NCBI GenBank assembly: GCA_016699575.1 | Contig: CP064979.1 | Coordinates: 3,410,001-3,474,000 of the forward strand | DNA from: Flavobacteriales bacterium | Lineage (GTDB): Bacteria; Bacteroidota; Bacteroidia; Flavobacteriales_F; PHOS-HE28 | DNA length: 64,000 bases | Direction: 5' to 3' | Shown here: in pieces, positions 9,000 through 17,557 of the stretch | How the letters are laid out: each line of letters begins with the position of its first letter | Numbering within the stretch: position 1 is the first letter of the stretch | Translations under genes and position numbers: made by a program | Notes under the pieces: model-generated | What the model was told of the DNA's origin: nothing | Databases searched by the model: none | Seen by the model: only the letters and a program-made list of their open reading frames with translations

Positions 9000-10457
9000 A
9001 TGCTGTTCAACAGCTTCGACTTCCTCGTCTTTTTTCCGCTGGTCACCATCGGCTACTTCCTGTTGCCCTACAAGCAGCGCTGGTGGTGGCTGCTGGCCGC
9101 GAGCTGCTGGTTTTACATGGCCTTCGTGCCCGTGTACATCCTCATCCTCGGTTTCACCATCGCCGTGGACTACGCCGCAGGCATCCTCATCGACCGCAGC
9201 GAGGGGAAGAGGCGCAAGGCATGGCTCGTGGCCAGCATCGTGGCGAACGTGGGCGTGCTGGCCTTCTTCAAGTACTTCGACTTCCTCAACCAGAGCATTG
9301 CGGCGGTGGTGCGCGGCACGGGCCTGTCGTACGATGTGCCGGACCTCGGCATCCTGTTGCCCATCGGCCTGTCTTTCCACACGTTCCAGAGCCTTAGCTA
9401 CACCATCGAGGTTTACAGGCGCCACCAGAAGCCCGAGCGCAACCCCGGCGTGTTCGCGCTCTACGTGATGTTCTACCCGCAGCTGGTGGCCGGGCCCATC
9501 GAGCGGCCGGGGAACCTGCTCAACCAGTTGGGTGCCGCTGGATCGGCACGTGACCGCATGCGGTTCGAACCGCAGTACGACAAGATCGCGCACGGTCTCC
9601 GGCAAATGGCCTGGGGGTTCTTCAAGAAGCTCGTCATCGCCGACCGTTGCGGGGTCATCGTGGACCATGTGTACGGCAACCCGGTACTGCACGATGGTTG
9701 GACAACACTGTTTGCCACCTATCTCTTCGCGTTGCAGATCTACTGCGATTTCAGCGGTTACAGCGACATCGCCATCGGCGCCGCGCGGTGCATGGGCTTC
9801 GACCTGATGGTGAACTTCCGCACACCTTTCATGAGCAGCAGCATCAGCGAGTTCTGGAGCCGCTGGCACATCAGCCTCACGAGTTGGTTCCGCGACTATC
9901 TCTATATCCCGCTAGGGGGCAATCGCATTGCCGTGCCGCGTTGGTATCTCAACCTCTTCATCGTTTTCCTGGTGAGCGGGTTGTGGCACGGTGCAGCATG
10001 GAAGTATGTGCTCTATGGTGCGGTGCACGGGCTGTACATCATTGCCGCGCTGATGGCGAAGCCGCTTTGGGACCGGCTCATCAGCACCGTTCGTGCGCGC
10101 TGGTACCGTTGGCTGAGCGTCTTCATCACGTTCCATCTTGTGTTGCTCACGTGGGTGGTGTTCAGGGCCGATAGCGTCGGCCACATGGGCGTTATCTACT
10201 CCAAGTGGCTGGGCATCACCGAAGGCGGGCGCACCGTGGCCGATCTGATCGCTGTCGTGAAGCCCGGCATGTTCTTCATCACCGTTGCGGCTGCGGTGCT
10301 GTTCTTCTGCATCGATCCGTGGGTGGACCGATGGGTGAAGCGCGAAGTGCCCGCACCATCGCGCACGTTCGATGTTGCCTTTCAAGCGGCGTTGGTGGCG
10401 GTGTGCGTGCTCTTCGGTCATTACGGCAGCACCATGTTCATCTATTTCCAGTTCTGA
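9000..10457 (+). CDS. MBOAT family O-acyltransferase (AlgI/DltB-like)
   Basis: A 485-residue polytopic membrane protein beginning MLFNSFDFLVFFPLVTIGYF. It has the MBOAT core: PQLVAGPIERPGNLL, YCDFSGYSDIAIGAARCMGF, FWSRWHISLTSWFRDYLYIP and the catalytic histidine in VSGLWHGAAW (H330). AlgI-type MBOATs move an acyl group, usually acetyl, across the inner membrane for transfer to an exported polysaccharide. The stop codon overlaps the next gene's ATG (TGATG). The next gene encodes an SGNH-like partner, matching the AlgI-AlgJ/X arrangement. It is one of two such pairs in the window. Confidence 0.93.
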   Translation: MLFNSFDFLVFFPLVTIGYFLLPYKQRWWWLLAASCWFYMAFVPVYILILGFTIAVDYAAGILIDRSEGKRRKAWLVASIVANVGVLAFFKYFDFLNQSIAAVVRGTGLSYDVPDLGILLPIGLSFHTFQSLSYTIEVYRRHQKPERNPGVFALYVMFYPQLVAGPIERPGNLLNQLGAAGSARDRMRFEPQYDKIAHGLRQMAWGFFKKLVIADRCGVIVDHVYGNPVLHDGWTTLFATYLFALQIYCDFSGYSDIAIGAARCMGFDLMVNFRTPFMSSSISEFWSRWHISLTSWFRDYLYIPLGGNRIAVPRWYLNLFIVFLVSGLWHGAAWKYVLYGAVHGLYIIAALMAKPLWDRLISTVRARWYRWLSVFITFHLVLLTWVVFRADSVGHMGVIYSKWLGITEGGRTVADLIAVVKPGMFFITVAAAVLFFCIDPWVDRWVKREVPAPSRTFDVAFQAALVAVCVLFGHYGSTMFIYFQF

Positions 10458-11404
10458 TGAAGGTGCTGCTCCGCGTTCTCTCCAAAGCTCTGCTGGTCGG
10501 GCTCATCGCCGCCGGGGCCTACGTGGGCGTGCTGTTCGTGATGTGCAAAGTGAAGGTGGGGGAGAACGCACTGATCTACCGCGCCGGTGATGTCTACAAC
10601 CTGAAGGGAGGCAACACCTACCGGAAGTTCCGCGAGTTCGATCCCGCAAAGCACTACGATGTGGTGGTCATCGGAAGCAGCCACGCATACCGCGGCTACG
10701 ACCCGCGCATCTTTCGCGAGCAGGGGTTGGACATGTTCAATCTGGGCACCAGCTCACAGACGCCGCTGAACACGCATGCCTTGTTGAAGGAATTCATCAC
10801 GGAAGCCAACACCGGCCTCATCGTACTGGACTGCTACGAGAACGCGCTTGCGCTGGATGGCCTCGAAAGCGCGGCTGACCTGAGCCAGAACGTCACGAGC
10901 GATGCCGCAGTGCTGCGCATGGTCGCTTCCATGCACGACCCGCGGGTCTTCAACATGTTCACCGTGCGCATGCTGATGCGCAACGAACCCGCCGCTTACG
11001 TGGACAGCTTCTATGTGGAAGCCGGCTACAGCATGAACACGGACAGCGCGCACGACGCGATCGACTACGGGCTGGACCGGACGCTGGAATTGGGCGCGCG
11101 CCAGCCGGAATACCTGGTGAAGTGCATCCGCTACTGCCAGGAGCAGGGCATCCCCATCGTGCTGGTGACGCACCCGCTGCCGCAGGCCAGCAACCATCCC
11201 CGGCACGAGGCCTTCCACGACATCGTCGATAGCGTGGCGCAGGCCACCGGTGTGGAGTACATCGATTACGCCTTCAAGCATGGCTTGCCGCTGCACGACC
11301 GCCACCACTACTACGACCACAACCACTTCAACCAGGCGGGCGTGGCGTTGTTCAACCCGAAGCTGATAGAGGACTTGCGGGGGAAAGGGTACGTGAAGGA
11401 CTAG
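10457..11404 (+). CDS. SGNH-like membrane-anchored acyltransferase/esterase partner of MBOAT
   Basis: A 315-residue protein with one N-terminal membrane anchor (about residues 8-32) and an exported domain with SGNH features: a block-I-like VVVIGSSHAYRGYDPRIF with S75, FNLGTSSQTPLN, and a C-terminal DxxH-type segment YYDHNHFNQAGVALF. Proteins of this shape accept the acyl group delivered by an MBOAT and place it on the glycan, or remove it. Start chosen at the ATG overlapping the MBOAT stop; the frame is open further upstream but that extension lies inside the MBOAT gene. The exact reaction is inferred. Confidence 0.82.
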   Translation: MKVLLRVLSKALLVGLIAAGAYVGVLFVMCKVKVGENALIYRAGDVYNLKGGNTYRKFREFDPAKHYDVVVIGSSHAYRGYDPRIFREQGLDMFNLGTSSQTPLNTHALLKEFITEANTGLIVLDCYENALALDGLESAADLSQNVTSDAAVLRMVASMHDPRVFNMFTVRMLMRNEPAAYVDSFYVEAGYSMNTDSAHDAIDYGLDRTLELGARQPEYLVKCIRYCQEQGIPIVLVTHPLPQASNHPRHEAFHDIVDSVAQATGVEYIDYAFKHGLPLHDRHHYYDHNHFNQAGVALFNPKLIEDLRGKGYVKD

Positions 11405-11423
11405 TCGGGAATGGGTGCCCTTC

Positions 11424-11431
11424 TACATTCG
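11424..11431 (+). promoter_or_regulatory. -7-like promoter element TACATTCG
   Basis: TAnnTTCG variant of the Bacteroidota -7 box, located in the 53-nt gap before the GT2 gene and ending 26 nt before its GTG start. It suggests a new transcription unit from 11458 onward. Confidence 0.5.
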
Positions 11432-11457
11432 CGGACCGCCGCGAAGACCCCCTGTCC

Positions 11458-12399
11458 GTGAAGATCTCCGTGATCATACCCTGCTGGAACGTGGAGGCGT
11501 TGTTGCCCGCCACGTTGGACAGCGTGCTGGCGCAGGAGCACCAGAACCTGGAGATCATCTGCGTGGACGACGGCAGCACGGACGGCACGCCGGCAGTGCT
11601 CGAACGGTTTGTGCAGCAGAGCGGAGGCCGCATGCAGGTGCTGCGGCAGCCGAACCAAGGGGCGTGCGCCGCGCGCAATGCCGGCATGGCGCTGGCCACG
11701 GGGGGGTGGTTGCAGTTCCTGGATGCCGATGATGTGCTGGACCCGAAGAAGCTGAGCGGGCAGGTGGAACTCCTACGGGGTGCATCCGCTTCAACCGTTC
11801 TGATCGTAGGTGACTACGAGAAGATCATGCCCAACGGATTGCTGCTGCCCACCGAGGCACTTTACGACCGGCCGTGGATGGCGCTGATCCGCACGCGCAT
11901 GGGCACCACCAGCGCCAACCTGTGGCGCAAGGATGCCGTGGAGCGCGTGGGCGGCTGGCGCACCGACCTGGCCAGCAGCCAGGATTATGAGCTGATGTTC
12001 AGGCTGCTGAAGGAAGGCGGCACGGTGCTCTGGGACAAGCGCATTGCTACGCATGTGCTGAAGCGGGTGGCCGGAAGCATCAGTCAAACCGGCGTGCAGG
12101 ACAACTGGCGTCGCTACATTGCCTTGCGCAGGGCCATGAAGGACCATTTGAAAGCCACCGATGCAAGCCGGTTCCGTCCGGAGATCATGGCGCTGGACCA
12201 GTACCTCTTCATGGCCATCCGTATCCTGGCGATGTACGACCTGAAGGAGGCGGTGCGCGAGTTCAAGGGTGCCATCAGTCGGGGCTTCCGGCCGGAGGTG
12301 AGCAAGGCCATCACGGAGAAGTATGTCTTCCTCTTCAACCTGTTCGGCTTCGCGAACGCGGAGCGCTTGGTGAGGTGGAGAAAAGGGCAGGCGGCATGA
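11458..12399 (+). CDS. Glycosyltransferase family 2
   Basis: A 313-residue GT2 enzyme with a GTG start giving the canonical N-terminus (VKISVIIPCWNVEALLPATL), the nucleotide-binding IICVDDGSTDGTPAVL, and the metal-binding WLQFLDADDVLDP. A helical C-terminal tail of about 80 residues follows. It ends with an ATGA overlap with the acetyltransferase-like gene, so the two are co-translated. No in-frame ATG is present near the GT2 motif, which supports GTG as initiator. Confidence 0.9.
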   Translation: MKISVIIPCWNVEALLPATLDSVLAQEHQNLEIICVDDGSTDGTPAVLERFVQQSGGRMQVLRQPNQGACAARNAGMALATGGWLQFLDADDVLDPKKLSGQVELLRGASASTVLIVGDYEKIMPNGLLLPTEALYDRPWMALIRTRMGTTSANLWRKDAVERVGGWRTDLASSQDYELMFRLLKEGGTVLWDKRIATHVLKRVAGSISQTGVQDNWRRYIALRRAMKDHLKATDASRFRPEIMALDQYLFMAIRILAMYDLKEAVREFKGAISRGFRPEVSKAITEKYVFLFNLFGFANAERLVRWRKGQAA

Positions 12400-12989
12400 T
12401 CCGGAGCAAGGCCGACTACCACGCCTACCTGGAGGCGGACCGCATTGCGCTGCGGCGGGTGGACAGCATCCATAAGTTGTACGATGAGGTGTGGAAGTTC
12501 CAGCGGTTGCTGCGACGCGTGGAGTTCATGATGAACTGCCGCAAGCACAGCGGCATCATCGGCAGGCTTGCCTACAAATTTTGGAGCTTGCGCTTCCATG
12601 CGCAGAGCGTTCGCTGCGGTTTCGATATTCCGCCCAATGCTTTCGGCCCGGGGCTGAGCATTGCGCACCGGGGCACCATCGTGGTGCACCCCGACGCGCG
12701 CATCGGCAAGAACTGCCGCATCCACGTGGACGTGGTGATCGGCACGCGGCCCGGCCCCAAGGACCTGGTCCCCACCCTTGGCGACAACTGCTACATCGGA
12801 CCCGGAGCAAAACTCTTCGGCGACATTGTCATTGGCCCTAACACCGCCATTGGCGCCAACAGCGTGGTGAACCAGTCGTTCCCTGACGGCAACATGACCA
12901 TTGCAGGGGCCCCCGCGCGGAAAGTCAGCGATACGCCCAGCACCGAGTTCATCATTGCCACGCGCACCAGCGATCAAGTGTCGGGATGA
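12396..12989 (+). CDS. Serine-acetyltransferase-like hexapeptide acyltransferase
   Basis: A 197-residue protein. The N-terminal third is helical; from about residue 85 it forms a left-handed beta-helix with hexapeptide turns (GLSIAHRGTIVVHPDARIGK, IGPGAKLFGDIVIGPNTAIG, ANSVVNQSFPDGNMTIAGAP). This is the layout of CysE-like acyltransferases found in polysaccharide clusters, which use acetyl-CoA to acetylate a sugar. The catalytic histidine is probably in IAHRG. It overlaps both neighbours by ATGA (12396 and 12986). A true cysteine-biosynthesis role is unlikely given the context. Confidence 0.82.
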   Translation: MIRSKADYHAYLEADRIALRRVDSIHKLYDEVWKFQRLLRRVEFMMNCRKHSGIIGRLAYKFWSLRFHAQSVRCGFDIPPNAFGPGLSIAHRGTIVVHPDARIGKNCRIHVDVVIGTRPGPKDLVPTLGDNCYIGPGAKLFGDIVIGPNTAIGANSVVNQSFPDGNMTIAGAPARKVSDTPSTEFIIATRTSDQVSG

Positions 12990-14077
12990 AGAAGCTTCTG
13001 ATCGTCGTCGGCACGCGCCCCAACTTCATCAAGGTCACGCGCTTCAAGCAGGTTGCCGCGCAGCGCGGAACCCTCGAAGTGCGCATCGTCCATACGGGCC
13101 AGCACTTCAGCGCCAACATGGCCGATGTTTTCTTCGAGCAGTTCGGATTGGTGCCGGACATTTTCCTGGAGATCGGTGCGGGCACACCGCTGGCGCAGAT
13201 GGCGGGCATCATGGAGAAACTCGAACCCGTGGTGCTGAACGAGAAGCCCGACATGCTGATGGTTGTGGGCGATGTGAACAGCACGCTTGCAGCAGCTTTG
13301 GTGGCCAACAAGTTGAGCGTGCCGCTGGCGCACCTGGAGAGTGGTCTGCGCAGCTTCGACAACACGATGCCCGAGGAACACAACCGGGTGCTCACGGACC
13401 GCATCACCGATCATTTCTTCGTCACCGAGCAGAGCGGGCTCGACAATCTGCGCAAGGAGGGCGTATCTGAAGAACGCATCCACTTCGTGGGCAATACGAT
13501 GATCGATACGCTGGTGGCGTTCGAGGAGGGCGTGAAGACTTCGCCAGTCCTGGACGAGTTGGGTCTGGGTGCTGGTGGACATGTCCTCATGACCATTCAC
13601 CGACCGGCCACGGTTGATGTGAAGGAACGAATGAGCGAACTGCTCGACCTGATCGCGGAAGTCGCGGCCACGCGCAAGGTGGTGTTCCCCATCCACCCGC
13701 GCACGGTGAAGAACCTCGAACGCTTCGGTCTGAAGGCAAAGGCCGATGCCATCAAGGGCCTGGTGCTGACCGAGCCGCTGGACTACTTCGCCTTCCAGAA
13801 GTTGGTGGCCTCGTGCGCGTTCATCCTCACGGACAGTGGTGGCATACAGGAAGAGAGCACCTACCGCCGAGTGCCATGTCTTACGCTTCGCCCGAACACG
13901 GAACGGCCGATCACAGTGACCATGGGCAGCAACGAACTGGTGCCGCTGGACATGGCAGCCGTGCGCGCGGCCATTGCCCGCATTGAGAACGGATCCTTCA
14001 AGAAGGGTGAGGTGCCGCCGCTGTGGGATGGAAAGGCGACGGAGCGGATCGTAGAGGTGCTGGAGAGGGTGATGTGA
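12986..14077 (+). CDS. wecB: UDP-N-acetylglucosamine 2-epimerase (non-hydrolysing)
   Basis: A 363-residue protein of normal WecB length. It opens KLLIVVGTRPNFIKVTRF and shows GDVNSTLAAALVANK, the catalytic-acid region HLESGLRSFDNTMPEEHNR, HRPATVD (H205), FPIHPRTVKNL, and the UDP-binding LTDSGGIQEESTYRRVPCLT. It interconverts UDP-GlcNAc and UDP-ManNAc in the cytoplasm, which implies that the glycan contains ManNAc or a derivative such as ManNAcA. It is the third gene of an ATGA-coupled unit with the GT2 and acyltransferase genes. Confidence 0.93.
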   Translation: MKKLLIVVGTRPNFIKVTRFKQVAAQRGTLEVRIVHTGQHFSANMADVFFEQFGLVPDIFLEIGAGTPLAQMAGIMEKLEPVVLNEKPDMLMVVGDVNSTLAAALVANKLSVPLAHLESGLRSFDNTMPEEHNRVLTDRITDHFFVTEQSGLDNLRKEGVSEERIHFVGNTMIDTLVAFEEGVKTSPVLDELGLGAGGHVLMTIHRPATVDVKERMSELLDLIAEVAATRKVVFPIHPRTVKNLERFGLKAKADAIKGLVLTEPLDYFAFQKLVASCAFILTDSGGIQEESTYRRVPCLTLRPNTERPITVTMGSNELVPLDMAAVRAAIARIENGSFKKGEVPPLWDGKATERIVEVLERVM

Positions 14078-14093
14078 GGCTGAGTGATTTATC

Positions 14094-14152
14094 ACGCAGA
14101 GACGCAGAGAACGCAGAGACCTCACCCCCGACCCCTCTCCGGTGGAGAGGGG
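14094..14152. repeat. Short direct repeats plus 9-bp palindrome (REP-like)
   Basis: ACGCAGAG occurs three times (14094-14101, 14102-14109, 14111-14118). It is followed by the hairpin CCCCTCTCC (14132-14140), loop GGT, GGAGAGGGG (14144-14152). A near-identical palindrome (CCCTTCTCC-ACT-GGAGAAGGG) occurs at 36422-36442, so this is a dispersed intergenic element. It could also act as a weak terminator for wecB, but no T-run follows. Confidence 0.6.
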
Positions 14153-14206
14153 GGCGGAACTTGGCAACTAGTGCGCAAAGGAGAACTGGGTGCAACTTGA
14201 CGGCCG

Positions 14207-15337
14207 ATGATCATCTACCTCACCTACAACGACCAGCCCAGCGGGGTGTACTGGAGCCAGGTGACGGATGTGGTCGAGCATCTCAACACGCTTGGCGGAC
14301 CAAAGGTGAAGCTGGTGGCGCTGGTGAGCGGACGTGATTTCCTGAAGACCCGCAAGGCCATCAAGGCCCATTCACCGCGTGCTTGGGTGCTGCCGATGGT
14401 GCCCACGATGAAGCGCTGGCGGATGAACACCATGCTGGTGGCCTGGGTGTGCCGGCTGTTGCGCCCATCCGGCATCATGTGCCGCGGACCGTTCGCAAAC
14501 TGGATGGCGCTGCGGATGCGGGAGCGCGGCCTTACGAAGAAGGTTTGCTTTGATGGACGCGGTGCCTATGCGGCCGAGTGGGAGGAATACCGCATCATCG
14601 ATGACGATGCGTTGATCGCGCAGTTCAGGCCGCTGGAAAACGAGGCGGTGAACCAGAGCGATTTCAGGCTGGCGGTGAGCAACGCGCTGGTGGCACATTG
14701 GCGCGAGCGGTATGGGTACGCCAGCAATGCGCATGTGGTGGTGCCGTGCACCTTAGGGAACCAGATACCCGTTCCGACCTCCCGTAGCGTCGACCCACTG
14801 GGTCGACCCGCACTGCCCAGGGGCGTGCGCCTGGTGTACAGCGGCAGTACGGCGGGCTGGCAATCGTTCGGTTTGTTGGAACGCATGCTGACGCAGGTGC
14901 TGGATACGCAGCCCGAAGTGAGCGTCCTGTTCCTGAGCAAACGCGATGCGCACAACACGCAACTGGAGCAGCGCTATCCGGGCCGGGTAGAGGTGAAGTG
15001 GCTGGAGCACTCACAAGTGCAAGTGGCGCTGAACGCATGCGACTACGGCATCATGCTGCGCGAAGACACCATCACGAACCGCGTGGCCAGCCCTACCAAG
15101 TTCGCTGAGTACCTGCGAAGTGGGTTGCGCATCATTGCCGGTGAAGGCTTGGGCGACTTCAGCGAACTGGTGAAAGAGGAGAGGCTTGGGGTGGTGCTGG
15201 ACAAGTCGGGCAATGTGCCGCTTTTGGAGCCCACACCGAACGAGGAACGCGCACGACTGAGAGCGCTGGCGGAAGCACGCTTCACCAAGGGTGCTTACGC
15301 TGACGAGTACCTGGCGGTGCGGAAGGCGTTGTCATAG
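14207..15337 (+). CDS. Putative GT-B glycosyltransferase of the polysaccharide cluster
   Basis: A 376-residue protein without a textbook GT4 signature. The N-terminus (MIIYLTYNDQPSGVYWSQVT) and the late segment FAEYLRSGLRIIAGEGLGDF followed by SELVKEERLG resemble the donor-binding half of GT-B enzymes, and VYSGSTAGWQSFGLLERML resembles the linker into that half. Context (between wecB and a sugar epimerase) supports a transferase role. Around residues 195-203 the protein contains SVDPLGRPALP encoded by a perfect palindrome, probably an in-frame repeat insertion. Confidence 0.7.
   Translation: MIIYLTYNDQPSGVYWSQVTDVVEHLNTLGGPKVKLVALVSGRDFLKTRKAIKAHSPRAWVLPMVPTMKRWRMNTMLVAWVCRLLRPSGIMCRGPFANWMALRMRERGLTKKVCFDGRGAYAAEWEEYRIIDDDALIAQFRPLENEAVNQSDFRLAVSNALVAHWRERYGYASNAHVVVPCTLGNQIPVPTSRSVDPLGRPALPRGVRLVYSGSTAGWQSFGLLERMLTQVLDTQPEVSVLFLSKRDAHNTQLEQRYPGRVEVKWLEHSQVQVALNACDYGIMLREDTITNRVASPTKFAEYLRSGLRIIAGEGLGDFSELVKEERLGVVLDKSGNVPLLEPTPNEERARLRALAEARFTKGAYADEYLAVRKALS
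14789..14807. repeat. Perfect 9-bp palindrome inside a coding region
   Basis: GTCGACCCA (14789-14797), one base, then TGGGTCGAC (14799-14807). It sits inside the glycosyltransferase gene at about codons 195-201 and reads in frame as VDPLGRP. The surrounding residues look like a linker unrelated to the fold, as if a repetitive palindromic element had inserted in frame. Confidence 0.6.
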
Positions 15338-15360
15338 GTCTGCCGCTGATGGCCGCGCTC

Positions 15361-15368
15361 TACATTCG
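15361..15368 (+). promoter_or_regulatory. -7-like promoter element TACATTCG
   Basis: TAnnTTCG variant in the 62-nt gap before the epimerase gene, ending 31 nt before the ATG at 15400. The same octamer precedes three other genes (11424, 27499 and 29944). Confidence 0.5.
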
Positions 15369-15399
15369 CGGGCCTCCCGCTGGAACGGGACTATGAAGT

Positions 15400-16335
15400 A
15401 TGTCGAAAAAGGTCCTCATCACCGGTGGCGCAGGCTTCATCGGGAGCGCGCTCAGCAAGCATTTGCAGGAGGAAGGCCACGAGGTGTTCGTGCTGGACAA
15501 CCTGAGCTTCGGGCGCAGGCATCTGGCCGGTGTGCCCGATGATCGCTTTTTCCAAGTGGACATCCGCGACCTGGCGGCCACGCAGCAGGTAATGGACGAC
15601 ACGCGGCCGAACATCGTGCTGCACCTGGCGGCCATCCACTTCATCCCGTACTGCAACCAGCACCCGACCGAGGCCGCGGACATCAACATCAACGGCACCA
15701 TCAATGTGCTGGAGGCCGCAGGTAGCAAGGGCAGTGTGGAGCAGGTGTTCGTGGCGAGCACAGCAGCTGTCTATCCCATCGCCGATGGCGCGATGGGTGA
15801 GGAGCATGCGACCGGTCCGATGGACATCTACGGCACCACCAAGCTGGCAACGGAGAAGATCGCGAGCGAGTTCCACCTGCGCACCAAACTACCCGTGCTC
15901 GTGGGCCGCTTTTTCAATGCGTTCGGTCCGAACGAAACGAACCCGCACTTGTTCCCTGAGATCCAACGGCAGGTCTTGGGCGGTGCGCGGACGCTCAAAC
16001 TTGGGAACCTTGACCCCAAGCGCGATTACATCCATACCGAGGACATGAGCCGCGCGATGAGCGCACTGCTTGCAATGGGCAACAAGGGCTGCGACGTCTT
16101 CAACATCGGGCGCGGCATAGAGTACAGCGTGCGCGAGATCGTGGAAGCCTTCGAGCGGCAATTGGGAGAGAAGCTGAGCATTGAAGTTGACCCGGCACGC
16201 GTGCGCAAAGTGGAACGCATGCACCTGCTGGCCGATGTGCGCAAGTTGAAAACCGCCACGGGCTGGGAGCCGCGCTGGGGCATCGACGAAGGCGTGGCAA
16301 CGCTGTTGAAGGAGAGCTTGGATCAATTCAAGTGA
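15400..16335 (+). CDS. NAD-dependent nucleotide-sugar epimerase/dehydratase
   Basis: A 311-residue extended SDR enzyme. It has the NAD-binding glycine motif VLITGGAGFIGSALSKHL, the acidic residue for the ribose (VLDNLSFG), the active-site serine/threonine region VASTAAVYP, and the catalytic YxxxK as Y144/K148 in DIYGTTKLATEKI. C-terminal substrate-binding segments RDYIHTEDMSRAMSAL and FNIGRGIEYSVREIVEAF match UDP-glucose 4-epimerase-like proteins. It acts in the cytoplasm on an NDP-sugar precursor; 4-epimerase or dehydratase activity cannot be separated by eye. Confidence 0.9.
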   Translation: MSKKVLITGGAGFIGSALSKHLQEEGHEVFVLDNLSFGRRHLAGVPDDRFFQVDIRDLAATQQVMDDTRPNIVLHLAAIHFIPYCNQHPTEAADININGTINVLEAAGSKGSVEQVFVASTAAVYPIADGAMGEEHATGPMDIYGTTKLATEKIASEFHLRTKLPVLVGRFFNAFGPNETNPHLFPEIQRQVLGGARTLKLGNLDPKRDYIHTEDMSRAMSALLAMGNKGCDVFNIGRGIEYSVREIVEAFERQLGEKLSIEVDPARVRKVERMHLLADVRKLKTATGWEPRWGIDEGVATLLKESLDQFK

Positions 16336-16349
16336 CAAGATCCAAGTGC

Positions 16350-16429
16350 CAAGTGTCAAAGTCCAAGAAGACGGAAAGATGCGGCTGCTCCTTGAACCTT
16401 GTTCCTTGACACTTGGGCTTTGACACTTG
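16350..16429. repeat. 12-bp inverted repeat in intergenic gap
   Basis: CAAGTGTCAAAG at 16350-16361 is the exact reverse complement of CTTTGACACTTG at 16418-16429. Partial extra copies lie between them (CAAGTGCC near 16344, CCTTGACACTTGG near 16404). It fills most of the 103-nt gap between the epimerase and the next glycosyltransferase and looks like a dispersed repeat. Confidence 0.6.
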
Positions 16430-16438
16430 AGGACGTCC

Positions 16439-17557
16439 ATGCATATCGTCCTTTGCACCGACGGCATCTTCCCCCATGCCGTGGGCGGCATGCAGCGCCA
16501 CTCACGGTTGCTGGCGGAGCATCTGGCGCGCAATGGGAAGGTTACGCTCACCGTCATTCATCCGCACAAGGAGCAGGTGTTCGATGCAACGTTGGGCATC
16601 ACGGAAGTACGCGTGCAGGACATCAACCGCGACAAGTTCTACCTGCGCGAACTGTGGCGCTACAGCGACCGGGTAGGGAAGGAGCTGGAGCAACTGGAGC
16701 CTGATGTGGTCCTCAGCCAGGGCTTCTGCGTTTGGAAGGGCATCGGCCGGTTCAGCGACCGGTTGATCGTGCACCCGCACGGACTGGAGATGTTCCAGAT
16801 GCTGACGAGGAAAGAGCGGATGATGGGGTGGCCCTTCCGAAGATCATTGCGTTACATCCTGCGCCACAGCAAAGTGTGCATTTCGCTTGGTGGTAAGCTC
16901 ACCGGCATCCTTCAGCAGCAGGTTGAGGGTTCACCGTGCGAAGTGATGGTGATACCCAATGCTGTTGAAGTACCGCCAGCACTCGCTGCCGAACAACGAG
17001 CAACGAACAGCCATCAACCAACGCTGCTCTTCGTCGGCCGCTTCGCCTTCAACAAAGGCCTTGATGTGCTGATGGCTCTTGCACAACGATTGGTGGCTGA
17101 GGGCAAGCAGGACCTGGTGCGTTTCCAATTGGCGGGCGACGGACCTTTGCTCGCGCACTACCAACAGGTCGGCCTTCCGGCGAACGTTGAACTGCTGGGT
17201 CGCGTGGACGATGCGCAGTTGCAGAAACTCTATTCGGCTTGCAGCGCGTTCGTGCTTCCCACGCGTTTCGAAGGGATGCCCACGGTGGTGCTGGAAGCGA
17301 TGGTGCATGCCAAGCCGATCATCGTGAGCGATGTGGGCGCCACGGCCGAACTGGTGACGCCACACAATGGCTACCTGCTGCCGCCGGGCGATGAGAGCGC
17401 CCTTTACGATGCGGTGGTTGCGTTCGCTGAGCGGCGTACCGACATCCATGCGCAGATGGGCCAATACAGCCGCCAGCGCGTCGAGGAGCGCTTCAGCTGG
17501 CCAACGGTGACCAAGCAGTTCGAAGGATTGTTCGCGCAGGTGGGGGCGAAGGCCTAG
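16439..17557 (+). CDS. Glycosyltransferase family 4
   Basis: A 372-residue GT4 enzyme starting MHIVLCTDGIFPHAVGGMQR, the glycine-rich acceptor-side loop. The donor domain has LLFVGRFAFNKGLDVLMALA, FQLAGDGPLLAHYQQ and VLPTRFEGMPTVVLEAMVHA followed by KPIIVSDVGATAELV. The frame opens four codons earlier at a TTG, but the ATG at 16439 gives the usual N-terminus. Its stop codon overlaps by 4 nt with the stop of the convergent gene on the other strand. Confidence 0.9.
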   Translation: MHIVLCTDGIFPHAVGGMQRHSRLLAEHLARNGKVTLTVIHPHKEQVFDATLGITEVRVQDINRDKFYLRELWRYSDRVGKELEQLEPDVVLSQGFCVWKGIGRFSDRLIVHPHGLEMFQMLTRKERMMGWPFRRSLRYILRHSKVCISLGGKLTGILQQQVEGSPCEVMVIPNAVEVPPALAAEQRATNSHQPTLLFVGRFAFNKGLDVLMALAQRLVAEGKQDLVRFQLAGDGPLLAHYQQVGLPANVELLGRVDDAQLQKLYSACSAFVLPTRFEGMPTVVLEAMVHAKPIIVSDVGATAELVTPHNGYLLPPGDESALYDAVVAFAERRTDIHAQMGQYSRQRVEERFSWPTVTKQFEGLFAQVGAKA

